Translations under genes and position numbers: made by a program
Shown here: positions 1-8,644 of the stretch, one piece after another
Layout: each line of letters starts with the position of its first letter
How positions within the stretch are numbered: position 1 is the stretch's first letter
Source: a bacterium
GTDB lineage: Bacteria > Cyanobacteriota > Vampirovibrionia > Gastranaerophilales > Gastranaerophilaceae
Length of the DNA: 64,000 bases
Direction: 5' to 3'
Assembly: GCA_017542305.1 (NCBI GenBank)
Contig: JAFXXK010000006.1
Coordinates: 124,001 to 188,000, forward strand
The notes under the pieces: model-generated
What the model saw: only the letters and a program-made list of their open reading frames with translations
The model's database searches: none
What the model was told of the DNA's origin: nothing

Positions 1-318
1 ATTGATATCGCTATTTCACCTAAAAATGCTGCTATTAATGAAGTCAGAAATGATTTGGCTGAAAATGATGTCGATATTCTTGCAACAGTTGAACAAGGTC
101 AGGGTGAAGTTCTTGAAATCGTTGTAAAACCTGAATTCAGCGGAAAGAAAATTATGGATTTAAAAGTTCCTGTATCGGCTATTATCGGAGTAATCCAAAG
201 ACGCAATAACGTAATTATTCCAAAAGGTGATACAGATATAAGATATGAAGATATTCTTATAATATTTACCAAAGCTGAAAATGCCAACAAGATAAAAGAA
301 TTTTTTAAGGTGAACTGA
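1..318 (+). CDS. trkA: TrkA-type K+ uptake regulatory subunit, C-terminal part (5' end outside window)
   Basis: The frame is open from base 1, so only the C-terminal ~105 residues are seen. They include an ISPKNAA segment typical of the junction between the NAD-binding and RCK_C domains, then an RCK_C-like fold with the GKKIMDL and DILIIFT stretches. TrkA is the cytoplasmic nucleotide-binding subunit that gates TrkH/TrkG potassium channels. The stop codon lies 1 base before the trkH start, so the two are a translationally coupled pair, which supports the call. The annotated start at base 55 (TTG) would be internal; the true start is upstream of the window. Confidence 0.85.
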   Translation: MDIAISPKNAAINEVRNDLAENDVDILATVEQGQGEVLEIVVKPEFSGKKIMDLKVPVSAIIGVIQRRNNVIIPKGDTDIRYEDILIIFTKAENANKIKEFFKVN

Positions 319-319
319 T

Positions 320-1786
320 ATGAGATTAAGCTACCTTGTTAATGCAATAAGTTTGGTAATGATGTATATAGGACTTGTACTTCTGGCTCCTATACTGGTA
401 GCTTTGTTTTATCATGACCAGAGTTCGGTTTTTCCTTTTTTGAGTGCAGCAATTATTTCCGCAGGCTGCGGATATTTGATGAGGAAAATTGTTCCGAAAT
501 CTACTCAGCTTGAAAACTTGAACGATATTAAAAAATCGGAAGGTTTGTTTATTGTAGCGGCATCGTGGGTGATTTTCGCTTTAATTGCTGCTATTCCGTA
601 TCCGTTTTATAATTTGTCAATTATGGACAGTTTATTTGAGGCAACTTCAGGTATAACGACTACCGGGGCAACGATTTTAACCCATTACAATTATCCCAAA
701 GCCTTTTTCTTTTGGAGAAGTTTTACTCAATGGTTAGGCGGTATGGGAATAATCGTCATGTTTATTGCGGTATTACCACAGTTTGCGGTTGCCGGTCGTC
801 AGATGTTTTTTGCGGAAGCTCCCGGCCCTACTGAGGATAAGTTTACTCCAAGGGTCAGAAATACCGCATCAATTTTGTGGAAATTGTATTTGGGACTTAC
901 CGTAATTCTTATAACAGCATTAATTCTTGCCGGTATGGCTCCGTTTGATGCTGTTTGTAATGCCCTGTCAACTATTTCGGCAGGCGGTTTTTCGCCGAAT
1001 GAACAAAGTATTATGGGGTATCACCTGCCTGCGGTTACCTGGATAGTCGGGATATTTATGATTATTGCCGGTACCAGCTTTAACTTGCAATACAAGGCTT
1101 TGCAGACAAGAAATCCTTTGACATTTTTTAAAGATGATGAATTTCGCCTGTATTTCGGATTTATAGCTTGTATGACTGCGTTGGTTGCAGGGTTCCTCGT
1201 AATTCAGCATAATTACGATATATTGGGCGCTATAAGACATTCTATGTTTCAAGTTGTCAGCGTAATGACTTCGTCTGGATTTGCAAGTGTAGATTATACT
1301 AAATGGGGTTATTCGGCTCAAATATTATTGTTTATCGCTATGTTCTACGGTTCTTGTGCAAGTTCGGCAGGCGGCGGTATCAAAATTGCAAGACTTCTTT
1401 TGATATTCAAAATAATGAAAAACGAAATAGAGAAGATTTTGCATCCGAATGCGGTTATTCCTGTTAAGCATAACGGAAATTTGGTTCCTCCCGATGTATT
1501 ACGTCAGGTTATAATATTTGTATTCCAGTATTTTGCGGTTTTTGCGGTAACCGCAACAATAATCACCATAATTGAGCAAAATCATACATTAGGTCTGACA
1601 TCCGCAATTACTTCTTTAGGTAATATTGGTCCGGGGTTTGGGCAAATAGGACCTATGAGTTCGTTTGAGCATCTGCACAGTTCGTCTAAGGTTATTCTTA
1701 TATTTAATATGCTTGTCGGACGTTTGGAATTGGTTCCGTTCATAGTTATGCTAAGTCCTGAATTTTGGAGTATTAAGGGCGAATAA
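320..1786 (+). CDS. trkH: TrkH family potassium uptake membrane protein
   Basis: This 488-residue polytopic membrane protein has the four pore-like segments of the Trk/Ktr/HKT family; for example ATSGITTTGAT near residue 110 and TSSGFASVDY near 315 resemble the selectivity-filter loops (a conserved Gly in each). Length fits TrkH (~485). It forms the K+-translocating subunit in the inner membrane and works with the TrkA protein encoded immediately upstream (1-base gap). A strong palindromic terminator follows the stop. The start ATG overlaps no other in-frame candidate of better context. Confidence 0.93.
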   Translation: MRLSYLVNAISLVMMYIGLVLLAPILVALFYHDQSSVFPFLSAAIISAGCGYLMRKIVPKSTQLENLNDIKKSEGLFIVAASWVIFALIAAIPYPFYNLSIMDSLFEATSGITTTGATILTHYNYPKAFFFWRSFTQWLGGMGIIVMFIAVLPQFAVAGRQMFFAEAPGPTEDKFTPRVRNTASILWKLYLGLTVILITALILAGMAPFDAVCNALSTISAGGFSPNEQSIMGYHLPAVTWIVGIFMIIAGTSFNLQYKALQTRNPLTFFKDDEFRLYFGFIACMTALVAGFLVIQHNYDILGAIRHSMFQVVSVMTSSGFASVDYTKWGYSAQILLFIAMFYGSCASSAGGGIKIARLLLIFKIMKNEIEKILHPNAVIPVKHNGNLVPPDVLRQVIIFVFQYFAVFAVTATIITIIEQNHTLGLTSAITSLGNIGPGFGQIGPMSSFEHLHSSSKVILIFNMLVGRLELVPFIVMLSPEFWSIKGE

Positions 1787-1800
1787 TCTGTGACAGTAGT

Positions 1801-1840
1801 AAAAAAGTCTATTTCTTTACTAAAGAAATAGACTTTTTCC
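1801..1840. terminator. Bidirectional intrinsic terminator between convergent genes
   Basis: A perfect 18-bp inverted repeat (1802-1819 with 1821-1838) starts with a run of A and ends with a run of T, so it can terminate transcription from both sides. It separates trkH (+) from the minus-strand gene ending at 1858. Confidence 0.9.
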
Positions 1841-1857
1841 TAATATTTATATTTGAA

Positions 1858-2169
1858 CTAGTCAACGCTTTTAAGGATTATATGACCGTTTTCACGCACG
1901 AAGTCGAGATTTTGATTCGGGCTGTAAAGTTTGGTTTTTTCTTCCTGATATTGTTGATATTGTTTTGCTCTTCTGGCTTTAGCTTCCTGAATATCGTCGT
2001 TGTATTCTTCCTGGCGGAATTGATATTCTTGCCATTGTTTCATTTGGCTGTTTGCGTTTTGCATAGTGCCTATTTCGTTGACCAGCGGCATCAGCGGTGC
2101 CGGGTCATAAGCCATTGCAATCCCTGAAGTCATCGCCAGAACTAATGCTGCCATAATAAATTTTTTCAT
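1858..2169 (-). CDS. Small secreted Gln/Glu-rich protein, unknown function
   Basis: This 103-residue protein has a clear signal peptide (MKKF, hydrophobic core, AMA cleavage site near residue 20). The mature part is short, charged and Q/E/Y-rich, probably helical, with a stretch of alternating basic and acidic residues around 50-80. I do not recognise a family. It has a good ribosome site (AAAGGAG) and sits 12 bases after the SIMPL-domain gene, so the two are probably one operon. Location is likely periplasmic. Confidence 0.75.
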   Translation of the reverse strand: MKKFIMAALVLAMTSGIAMAYDPAPLMPLVNEIGTMQNANSQMKQWQEYQFRQEEYNDDIQEAKARRAKQYQQYQEEKTKLYSPNQNLDFVRENGHIILKSVD

Positions 2170-2181
2170 ACAATTTCTCCT

Positions 2182-2907
2182 TTATTTTACGCTAAATGTT
2201 ACGTTTGCTACTGAAGTGATTTTCTTTTCTATACTTGTAGTATCGCTGATACCCATATCGGATACGTCATTCGAGTCAACAGGAGTTACTTGGAATACTC
2301 CCATTTTTACGGATTGGATTTTTCCGACTCTATTGTGTGTCGCTTTTAGCATTGCTGAAGCTCTCTGTTTTGCGTCTTTTGTAGCTTCTTCAAGCATCTG
2401 AACCTTGATTTCCGATAATTTTGAATAGAAGTATGACGGTTCATATACAGTAATATCTATACCTTTTTCAATTAAATCAGGAAGTTCTGTTGCAGTTTCC
2501 TTAATAAGTTTAACATCATCCGATTTAACGGAAATTGACTGGGAAATATTATAATAAGCTATATCATTTGATGAATTCCCGTTAGGTAAAATCCTGTATG
2601 AATTGTATCCGCTTGGAGTTTTTAATTCTATATCTTCTTTCTTAAATCCTTTACTTTCAAGATATTTGATAACCTCAGGACGCTGTTTATTTATGACAGC
2701 ATACGCTTCAGCTTTAGTCGGTTGTCTTGAAGCTATTTCAAATTCAACTCTCCCGCTGTCAGAAGTAACAGTTTGAGAATATGACCCGGTTACTGCGATT
2801 GAGTCTTTTGAGATTGCGCTTGTAATAATATTTGCTGCTGCAATTAGCCCTGCAGTAATTATCAGAGCCAATATAGTTACTTGAAATTTTTCAATTTTAT
2901 CTGTCAT
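2182..2907 (-). CDS. SIMPL-domain (DUF541) periplasmic protein
   Basis: The 241-residue protein begins with a single hydrophobic segment (residues ~10-30), a signal anchor, followed by a SIMPL domain: a SIAVTGS opening strand, a GFKKEDIEL segment and a NRVGKIQS segment near 195, all characteristic of the family. SIMPL proteins are envelope proteins of poorly defined role, some linked to stress. A GAGG ribosome site precedes the ATG. It is the first gene of a two-gene minus-strand unit with the small secreted protein. Confidence 0.85.
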   Translation of the reverse strand: MTDKIEKFQVTILALIITAGLIAAANIITSAISKDSIAVTGSYSQTVTSDSGRVEFEIASRQPTKAEAYAVINKQRPEVIKYLESKGFKKEDIELKTPSGYNSYRILPNGNSSNDIAYYNISQSISVKSDDVKLIKETATELPDLIEKGIDITVYEPSYFYSKLSEIKVQMLEEATKDAKQRASAMLKATHNRVGKIQSVKMGVFQVTPVDSNDVSDMGISDTTSIEKKITSVANVTFSVK

Positions 2908-2979
2908 AATATACCTCGATTCTGATTAATATAGTATATTATAAATTATTATTAAAAAAAATGCACATATATATAAGTT

Positions 2980-3007
2980 TTGTTACAGTTTAATTTTGTG
3001 GTATACT
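2980..3007 (+). promoter_or_regulatory. Candidate sigma70 promoter for tRNA-Thr
   Basis: TTGTTA (2980-2985), a 16-bp spacer and TATACT (3002-3007) lie about 80 bases before the tRNA. This is a sequence match only. Confidence 0.5.
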
Positions 3008-3085
3008 TTTTCTGTAATTATACATGCCGATGCAGGACTTAGGTTTTGGACAATGGCAAAAAAATAATTAAACATATTGATATTT

Positions 3086-3141
<56 letters not shown>

Positions 3142-3158
<17 letters not shown>

Positions 3159-3553
3159 AGTTTTTTATGCAATAAAAACTTGCAGCGGGTAAGACGAGAA
3201 CTCTGTATTGGAGTTCGAGAGCGAATGAGCTGAGGCTGGAGCATTTTTGTTTGGAAGAAACGAAGTTTCTGAAAACAAAATGCGGAATTGCCGTTAATAG
3301 CGAATGAGCGATACAGTCTCCCCATCGGCATTTTGCTTTGCAAAATCCCAATGAAATCCTCGAACTCGTCATTTTATTTGAAGAATAAAATGACGGAGTT
3401 AACCGACAAGTCGGCATAATCTGCCGTAAGTTTCGCATATCAAATGCTCAACAACGGCAGCGTAGAGTCTCCCCATCGGCAAGTTTTTTATGCAATAAAA
3501 ACTTGCAGCGGGTAAGACGAGAACTCCTTTTTGGGGTTCGAGAACGAATGAGC
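3142..3553 (+). repeat. tRNA-Thr tail repeats: units carrying the last 16 nt of the tRNA
   Basis: The tRNA 3' segment AGTCTCCCCATCGGCA (3143-3158) recurs exactly at 3315-3330 and 3466-3481. The first and third copies are followed by a nearly identical ~72-bp stretch (3159-3230 and 3482-3553): a hairpin AGTTTTTTATGCAATAAAAACT, then GACGAGAAC, a small stem and GTTCGAG. The middle copy is followed by a different hairpin (TTTTGC/GCAAAA) and a long stem at 3363-3400. Another imperfect hairpin spans 3241-3283. No protein gene is credible in 3159-3661; apparent minus-strand frames are antisense to the tRNA. The block looks like tandem or inserted small elements that each restore the tRNA end. Confidence 0.9.
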
Positions 3554-3661
3554 GATACGGTTTTTGGGTAGGATTTTGAAAACTTCAATGATAGTATTGA
3601 AATTTTCCAAAAAAAATGTTAATATAAATTTGTCGTTATTAGTGAAAGAGAGGATTGGTTT

Positions 3662-3976
3662 ATGGATGAAAAAACTTTGGTTATTATAGGTACAATTGTG
3701 TCTATTTTTCTCGGCTTGATTGCTTCACTTATCGCATGGTTCTGTGGCGGCAGAGATTTGCAGCCGGGAGCTTCAAGAGAAGCAATTCGTCTAATGTTTA
3801 ATTTCGAAATTTGTTGTTTTATTCTGATAATTGCGTTAGGTTGGATTCCGATTTTAGGACAATTGTTAATTTTAGCCCTTTGGATTGCAAACATTATATT
3901 TGCTATCAAAGCATATAATGCTGCAACTAAAAATGAAGAAGGTTTCAAAATTCCTTGCTATGAATTTATTAAGTAG
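3662..3976 (+). CDS. Small membrane protein, unknown (DUF4870-like)
   Basis: This 104-residue protein has two or three hydrophobic segments (about 6-27, 47-63 and 66-86) separated by a short charged loop, resembling small multi-pass DUF4870-type proteins, though the match is weak. An AGAGAGGA ribosome site precedes the ATG. A terminator follows its stop. It lies between the tRNA-Thr repeats and the calpain-like genes and points toward the latter. No function can be assigned. Confidence 0.7.
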   Translation: MDEKTLVIIGTIVSIFLGLIASLIAWFCGGRDLQPGASREAIRLMFNFEICCFILIIALGWIPILGQLLILALWIANIIFAIKAYNAATKNEEGFKIPCYEFIK

Positions 3977-3996
3977 TAATACTTGCAAGTTTACAG

Positions 3997-4023
3997 AAAA
4001 TCCGCAGAATTTCTGCGGATTTT
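3997..4023. terminator. Bidirectional intrinsic terminator
   Basis: A 13-bp perfect stem (AAAATCCGCAGAA with TTCTGCGGATTTT, 1-base centre) with T runs on both strands lies between convergent stops at 3976 and 4047. Confidence 0.88.
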
Positions 4024-4046
4024 TTATTGTGTTTGATATATTAAAA

Positions 4047-6128
4047 TTATGTTGATGAGAATAATGTAAATGATGATTTTTTCTTTGTTATAAGAGATTT
4101 TGCATTATTTATATTATCTTCAATGGATTGGATTTCTTCCATTATTTCAGCTTCTTCCCCATCAACAATATTATAAGGTGTTGCAAATGGGTTGTTAGTT
4201 TCACTTTCCTGCATTTGTTCGGCATTGTTGCCTATATATGTTGTGGTGATACCGACTTCAATCGGAACTTCCGTACCGTCACTAAGGGTTGTAATTGTTC
4301 CACCGTTTGGTACAAGCCAATTTCTGTTATACAGATCTGTTCCGTATACGATAATGTCAATACCCATAGAGAAGAATTTACTGAAATTAAGTCTTAATAT
4401 ATCGTTGTCATCCCAAGGATTAACAAGTTCAATATATTGTTGACTTTCGTTAATATTTTTTATGGAGTATGCGTGTCCGCCGCAAATACCGAGTTTGTAA
4501 TCGGAAGTAGCAATACCAATACCCAGGTTGCTGATTTCTCCGTTCTTATATTTATTCCAAAGTGTGATTAAAGTGCTTTCGTTAGTTTCTTGGTCGGTAA
4601 GGTATGTTACTTGCTCTGAACCTGTTAAGTATCTTGCTATAGTATTATAATGAGCATTGGATACTGTTGTATCTCCGTAATCTTTGTTTTGAGAAATTAA
4701 TTTGTTTAACGCCATATCCAGAATAACACTGTCTAAGTCGCCTGTTGCACCGGAATAGTTGTTAACCTCTGAAAAGCTGAGTGTTACTGAGTTCCTTCCG
4801 AAAGTATAGTTCGGGAATGTAACATTATAGCTGGAAGAGCTTTTTGTAATATTAACCAAATTGGATATTGAGCCGGTGTTTTCGTTTCCGCAGAAGGAGT
4901 TAATAATTGCCAGCAATCTGCAGTCGCCTTCAGAACCTTGTGTTGTCCAGCCGTCTATGCCGTCAAGTTTGTATTTTTCATCCTGGACTCTGCTATGTTC
5001 GCAGTTTTTAATATTTGTCGATTCGACATTACTTGTCATTGTCATAAATTTATCTGTGCCTGAGCCCATATCTATATCGTAGCTGTTACCAAACATATAA
5101 ACGTAGTCATTGCCTGAACCTGAACTAATTTTGTTGCCTACCGCAGTATAGAAATTCTTCTGTACTCCGTTTACGGTTACATAGTAACCTTCCGCACCGG
5201 CTACAGATGTTTCTATTAAATGGTCAGAATAGTTTGCATCAGAAACCATACCTACCCTTATGGTATCATTACCGTCGCCTGTATTAATTTCGTTGTAGTG
5301 CCCTAGTATGATAAGGTCATCATATTGGTTATTTGAAGCTACAATTTTTAATTTGTTACCTTTAACAAGTAATCTTCCGTTTGCGAGGAATTCAAAGCTG
5401 CCTGTAACATTGCTGCCGTCTGTTGAAGATATTTTATACTGATAGTTTGTTCCGGTGAACGGATTAGTTAATGTTAATACTGTTTCTGTTGCACCGAAAG
5501 TCGAAGACCATGCCCCATCGCCTCTGGAAAGAGTTTTTGCTGATGAAAGTTGTTCCGATGGACCTGTACCGTCTGTATTATCAGTTTGTTCCGTAGTATT
5601 TGTGGTATCTGTTGTATCTGAAGTATCTGTAGTATTGGTAGTATCAGTCGTATCAGTTGTATCTGTAGTATCGGTTGTATCGGTAGTACCTGTTGTATCA
5701 GTAGTATCAGTTGTATCTGTAGTATCGGTTGTATCGGTAGTACCGGTTGTGTCTGAAGTATCTGTTGTACCTGTGGTATCGGTTGTATCGGTTGTATTAT
5801 TTGTTGCATCCTGAGCTTTTTTATTAAGAATAAGCTTTTTCATCTTATGTAATATATCAGCACCTAATGTTGAAAATCCTGCATTAATCTGATTTTCAAC
5901 AAATTCATCAGTAAGTGAACCGTATATTCCAACATCTTTTCCGCCGATTGTAGCATTGTCGGATTCCGCAGATGACGAAATAATGTTCATTTCAGGTCGT
6001 TCAAAATCTCCGATTTTTGAAACGCTGTTTTTCGTACTTGAAGTAGCTTCCGCAGAAGTCGTTTCGTTTTCAATCTTGAATAACCTGAGTGGTTTACTGT
6101 TTAAGGCTTTCGAAAATAAATTTTCCAT
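4047..6128 (-). CDS. Calpain-like (C2 family) cysteine protease with Thr/Asp repeat linker, copy 1
   Basis: The 693-residue protein is modular. Residues 1-109: a charged, Ser/Thr-rich N-terminus without a classic signal peptide. Residues ~110-180: an almost pure Thr-Asp repeat (TDTTDTTGT). Residues ~270-365: three RTX-like glycine/aspartate motifs (GDGND, GSGND, GSGTD) that usually bind calcium. Residues ~390-590: a calpain-type catalytic core with Q397, C403 (QGSEGDC), H552 (GGHAYS) and N570 (VNPW), the complete C-H-N triad plus oxyanion Gln. The C-terminus is a short helical segment shared with the downstream paralogue. No ribosome site is visible; the ATG sits in a hairpin. Its paralogue at 6259-8499 lies directly upstream in the same direction. 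Substrate and secretion route are unknown; export is inferred from RTX motifs and linker. Confidence 0.85.
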   Translation of the reverse strand: MENLFSKALNSKPLRLFKIENETTSAEATSSTKNSVSKIGDFERPEMNIISSSAESDNATIGGKDVGIYGSLTDEFVENQINAGFSTLGADILHKMKKLILNKKAQDATNNTTDTTDTTGTTDTSDTTGTTDTTDTTDTTDTTDTTGTTDTTDTTDTTDTTDTTNTTDTSDTTDTTNTTEQTDNTDGTGPSEQLSSAKTLSRGDGAWSSTFGATETVLTLTNPFTGTNYQYKISSTDGSNVTGSFEFLANGRLLVKGNKLKIVASNNQYDDLIILGHYNEINTGDGNDTIRVGMVSDANYSDHLIETSVAGAEGYYVTVNGVQKNFYTAVGNKISSGSGNDYVYMFGNSYDIDMGSGTDKFMTMTSNVESTNIKNCEHSRVQDEKYKLDGIDGWTTQGSEGDCRLLAIINSFCGNENTGSISNLVNITKSSSSYNVTFPNYTFGRNSVTLSFSEVNNYSGATGDLDSVILDMALNKLISQNKDYGDTTVSNAHYNTIARYLTGSEQVTYLTDQETNESTLITLWNKYKNGEISNLGIGIATSDYKLGICGGHAYSIKNINESQQYIELVNPWDDNDILRLNFSKFFSMGIDIIVYGTDLYNRNWLVPNGGTITTLSDGTEVPIEVGITTTYIGNNAEQMQESETNNPFATPYNIVDGEEAEIMEEIQSIEDNINNAKSLITKKKSSFTLFSST
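5590..5800 (-). repeat. In-frame Thr-Asp coding repeat in calpain-like gene 1
   Basis: Degenerate 9-bp units (three codons, Thr-Asp-Thr) run for ~210 bp with interspersed Gly, Ser and Asn codons. Units are similar enough at DNA level for slippage or recombination to change linker length without breaking the frame. Confidence 0.88.
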
Positions 6129-6144
6129 AATTACTATTACGGAA
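6123..6144 (-). promoter_or_regulatory. Hairpin over the start codon of calpain-like gene 1
   Basis: On the minus strand TTCCGTAAT, a 4-nt loop AGTA, then ATTATGGAA: in RNA a 9-bp stem with one G-U pair. The start ATG lies inside the 3' arm and no Shine-Dalgarno sequence precedes it. The same two arms occur at the start of the paralogue (8494-8515). Confidence 0.65.
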
Positions 6145-6258
6145 TTTTTTATATTTTGCTTTAATTCATTTATTTGGGTAAAATGCCTAAAACAGTGCCT
6201 TGATAACGCTTTCAGGCATATAAAAGATGTATTTACATAAGTTTACAAACATTATAGC

Positions 6259-8499
6259 TTATGAAAATAATTTCAGAGAAGATTTAGTATTTTTAATTAT
6301 TGATTTTGCATTATGAATTTTATCTTCAATAGCTTGAATTTCTTCCGTTATTTCATTTACTTCATCATTAACAGTGAATGAAGTGTTTGCAAACGGATTG
6401 AAGCTTGTTTCGGCAGTATTATTTGTTGTATTACTTGTACGAATTGGCATAATTCTTCCGCTGTAGTTTTCGTTTGAGTTAGGAGTGCTGCTATAGAAGT
6501 TGTAGATAACACTATCATTTGTTGAATCATATTCATTGTAAATCAATTTGTCATAACGTTTATTGAATGCATATTGAGCTGCATCTCCATACAAATTAAT
6601 ACTTGTAAAGTAATCAAAGAAATCGTTCCAGTCTAATTGGAATGAATCGTTTCCGTCCCATGGGTTTGTAACTGATACATATTGACCTACAACACCACCG
6701 CTGATACAGTATGCGTGTCCTTCACATAAACCTAATTGTAAGTTTGATTTTGTGCAGCATAAAACCAGATTTGAAATTTGACCGTTCAGGTAAGCTCCCA
6801 TTAATTCCTTGAAAGCTTCTTTGTATACTGCGGTATTATCTTCTGTACTGGTTGGGTTGCCGTATTCATCGACATAAGTAATACTTTTCATTAATTCTGC
6901 AGATTTCTCCTGACCGAATAGATGTTTTGAAATCAACCAGTTATTATCTGCACATCCCAGCATATAATTATCATGTATCGGAGAACCTGTTTCATCATTG
7001 TCTATATTATATTCGTGTCCGTAGTTTTTGCTCGGGTCTGCCAATATTTTTCTGAATGCTATTTCTATTAATACATTATCAATATCTCCGTCCGTATATG
7101 CACCATCGGATAAATCTGATGCACTTATAGTTACGGATTCTCCGCTCTTAACAAATTTAACGGTGTAATTACTGCCGCTGCCCGAAATTTGGATATATTC
7201 ACTAAGAGATTTGTTGTTTTTAGCTAAAGTATATTTAAGTGAATTTAAGAATGATAAGAATTTGCAATCACCGAATTGATCCTGACATGCTCCGCCAAGT
7301 TTATTATCACTTGTTCCGGCAGCTTCTCTATCTGATAATATTGTTTCGACTCCGCTCCATCCGCTTGTTGTTGAGCCATAAGCTGCAATTGTAGCTCCGT
7401 ACAATAATACTGTATCTGTGCCGCTGCCTGCATTAACTTTGTTAAGCCCGAAATTAAATACATAATCATTTCCTGACCCTGTATTTATTACATTTCCGTT
7501 TGGCTGATAACCTGATATTTCAAATCCTGTTTGAGAATCCATTGCCATAGAAATTCTGACCTGATCGTTTCCGGAATTTGTATCAACCGTGTTATTTTCT
7601 CCGATAAGTATAATGCTGTCATCCTGTTGTCCTGATGCAACAATTTTTAAATTGCTGCCTATGACGACAAGTCTTCCGTTATCAAGGTATTCTAATTGAA
7701 CAGATTGTGCTGTTCCGTTTGCAGATGTGAATGTATAATAATATTCTTTTCCGTCAGCTGAATTTTCTAATTTTATGCTGACACCTTCAGAGCCTATGTT
7801 ATTTATGGTTTTGGAGTTTTCTGAAGTGTTTTTTCTGATTAATGTATAATCAACAGTTTCAGGTTTAGGCGGATTATCGTCAGTTTCCGTTTCATCGGTA
7901 GAGCTTGTTGTATCTGTTGAATCTGTAGAACCTGTAGTGTCAGTAGTGTCGGTAGAACCTGTTGTATCGGTTGTATCTGTAGTGCCTGTAGTATCAGTAG
8001 TGTCGGTAGAACCTGTTGTATCGGTTGTATCTGTAGTGCCCGTAGTGTCAGTAGTGTCGGTAGAACCTGTTGTATCTGTTGTATCGGTAGTTCCTGTAGT
8101 ATCTGTAGTGTCGGTAGAACCTGTAGTGTCAGTAGAACTTGTAGTGTCCGTAGAACCCGAAGTATCAGTAGTATTTGTGGTATCCGTTGAGCTTGTAGTT
8201 GGGTGTTTCTTTTTATAATCCCAAATAAGATCTTTCATTTTGCTCAGTATATCTTTACCGAGATTTGAAAAACCTGCATTTACATTATTCTCAATTATTT
8301 CATCTGACAACGAGCCATAGATACCAACTTCCTTGTCTCCGAGTTTAGCATTATCACTTCCGTTTTGTGATACTGTGTTTGCGGAGTTTTTATTGTTTTC
8401 TTGTTTAGAAGTTGAATCCGTGCTGTTTTCTTCGGGATTAAAAGTCAAATCCCTGTAGATTCGTTTCGCAAGTTGTGTTTTTAAAAAGAGATGTTCCAT
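6259..8499 (-). CDS. Calpain-like (C2 family) cysteine protease with Thr/Asp repeat linker, copy 2
   Basis: This 746-residue paralogue of the next gene has the same order: disordered Asn/Ser-rich N-terminus (1-100), Thr/Asp/Gly/Ser repeat linker (~101-201) with an 18-residue period, RTX-like motifs (NSGND, GSGND, GSGTD), then a calpain-type core with Q406, C412 (QDQFGDC), H595 (EGHAYC) and N612 (TNPW). All catalytic positions are kept. The final ~30 residues (EEIQAIED, KSSLKLFS) closely match copy 1, suggesting a conserved C-terminal function. The two genes are separated by 130 bp and both start within the same hairpin sequence. Calpain-like proteases are well known in eukaryotes and scattered in bacteria; the host role here is inference. 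Confidence 0.85.
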   Translation of the reverse strand: MEHLFLKTQLAKRIYRDLTFNPEENSTDSTSKQENNKNSANTVSQNGSDNAKLGDKEVGIYGSLSDEIIENNVNAGFSNLGKDILSKMKDLIWDYKKKHPTTSSTDTTNTTDTSGSTDTTSSTDTTGSTDTTDTTGTTDTTDTTGSTDTTDTTGTTDTTDTTGSTDTTDTTGTTDTTDTTGSTDTTDTTGSTDSTDTTSSTDETETDDNPPKPETVDYTLIRKNTSENSKTINNIGSEGVSIKLENSADGKEYYYTFTSANGTAQSVQLEYLDNGRLVVIGSNLKIVASGQQDDSIILIGENNTVDTNSGNDQVRISMAMDSQTGFEISGYQPNGNVINTGSGNDYVFNFGLNKVNAGSGTDTVLLYGATIAAYGSTTSGWSGVETILSDREAAGTSDNKLGGACQDQFGDCKFLSFLNSLKYTLAKNNKSLSEYIQISGSGSNYTVKFVKSGESVTISASDLSDGAYTDGDIDNVLIEIAFRKILADPSKNYGHEYNIDNDETGSPIHDNYMLGCADNNWLISKHLFGQEKSAELMKSITYVDEYGNPTSTEDNTAVYKEAFKELMGAYLNGQISNLVLCCTKSNLQLGLCEGHAYCISGGVVGQYVSVTNPWDGNDSFQLDWNDFFDYFTSINLYGDAAQYAFNKRYDKLIYNEYDSTNDSVIYNFYSSTPNSNENYSGRIMPIRTSNTTNNTAETSFNPFANTSFTVNDEVNEITEEIQAIEDKIHNAKSIIKNTKSSLKLFS
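7895..8199 (-). repeat. 54-bp tandem coding repeat in calpain-like gene 2
   Basis: About 300 bp encode Thr-Asp/Gly/Ser repeats. A unit of 18 codons (TGSTDTTDTTGTTDTTDT) repeats at least three times with few base changes, which at DNA level is a 54-bp tandem repeat that could expand or contract in frame. Confidence 0.88.
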
Positions 8500-8515
8500 A
8501 ATCGATATTACGGAA
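8494..8515 (-). promoter_or_regulatory. Hairpin over the start codon of calpain-like gene 2
   Basis: Minus strand TTCCGTAAT-ATCG-ATTATGGAA. The arms are identical to those at 6123-6144 while the 4-nt loop differs, and flanking DNA is not similar, which suggests selection on the structure. The ATG is in the 3' arm and no Shine-Dalgarno is seen. Confidence 0.65.
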
Positions 8516-8644
8516 TGTCTTACTTATATCTTTAAAACAAAAATACAAAATTTATGTCTAAAATGCAATAATAGCATTGATTATGAGCGTTTTGTATTGC
8601 TCTTAATATAAGTTAATATTTTAAAAATCGGTATATATGGCTCT

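Noticed and set aside
968-1321. Minus-strand frame inside trkH
   Set aside because: Antisense of a well-supported membrane gene with no ribosome site.
5455-5814. Plus-strand Val/Ser repeat frame opposite the calpain 1 linker
   Set aside because: Antisense of the Thr-Asp coding repeat; a by-product of its codons.
5590-8199. Repeats as a possible CRISPR array
   Set aside because: Repeats are short, in-frame and contiguous; there are no unique spacers.
7937-8218. Plus-strand Val/Ser/Glu/Pro repeat frame opposite the calpain 2 linker
   Set aside because: Antisense of the coding repeat.
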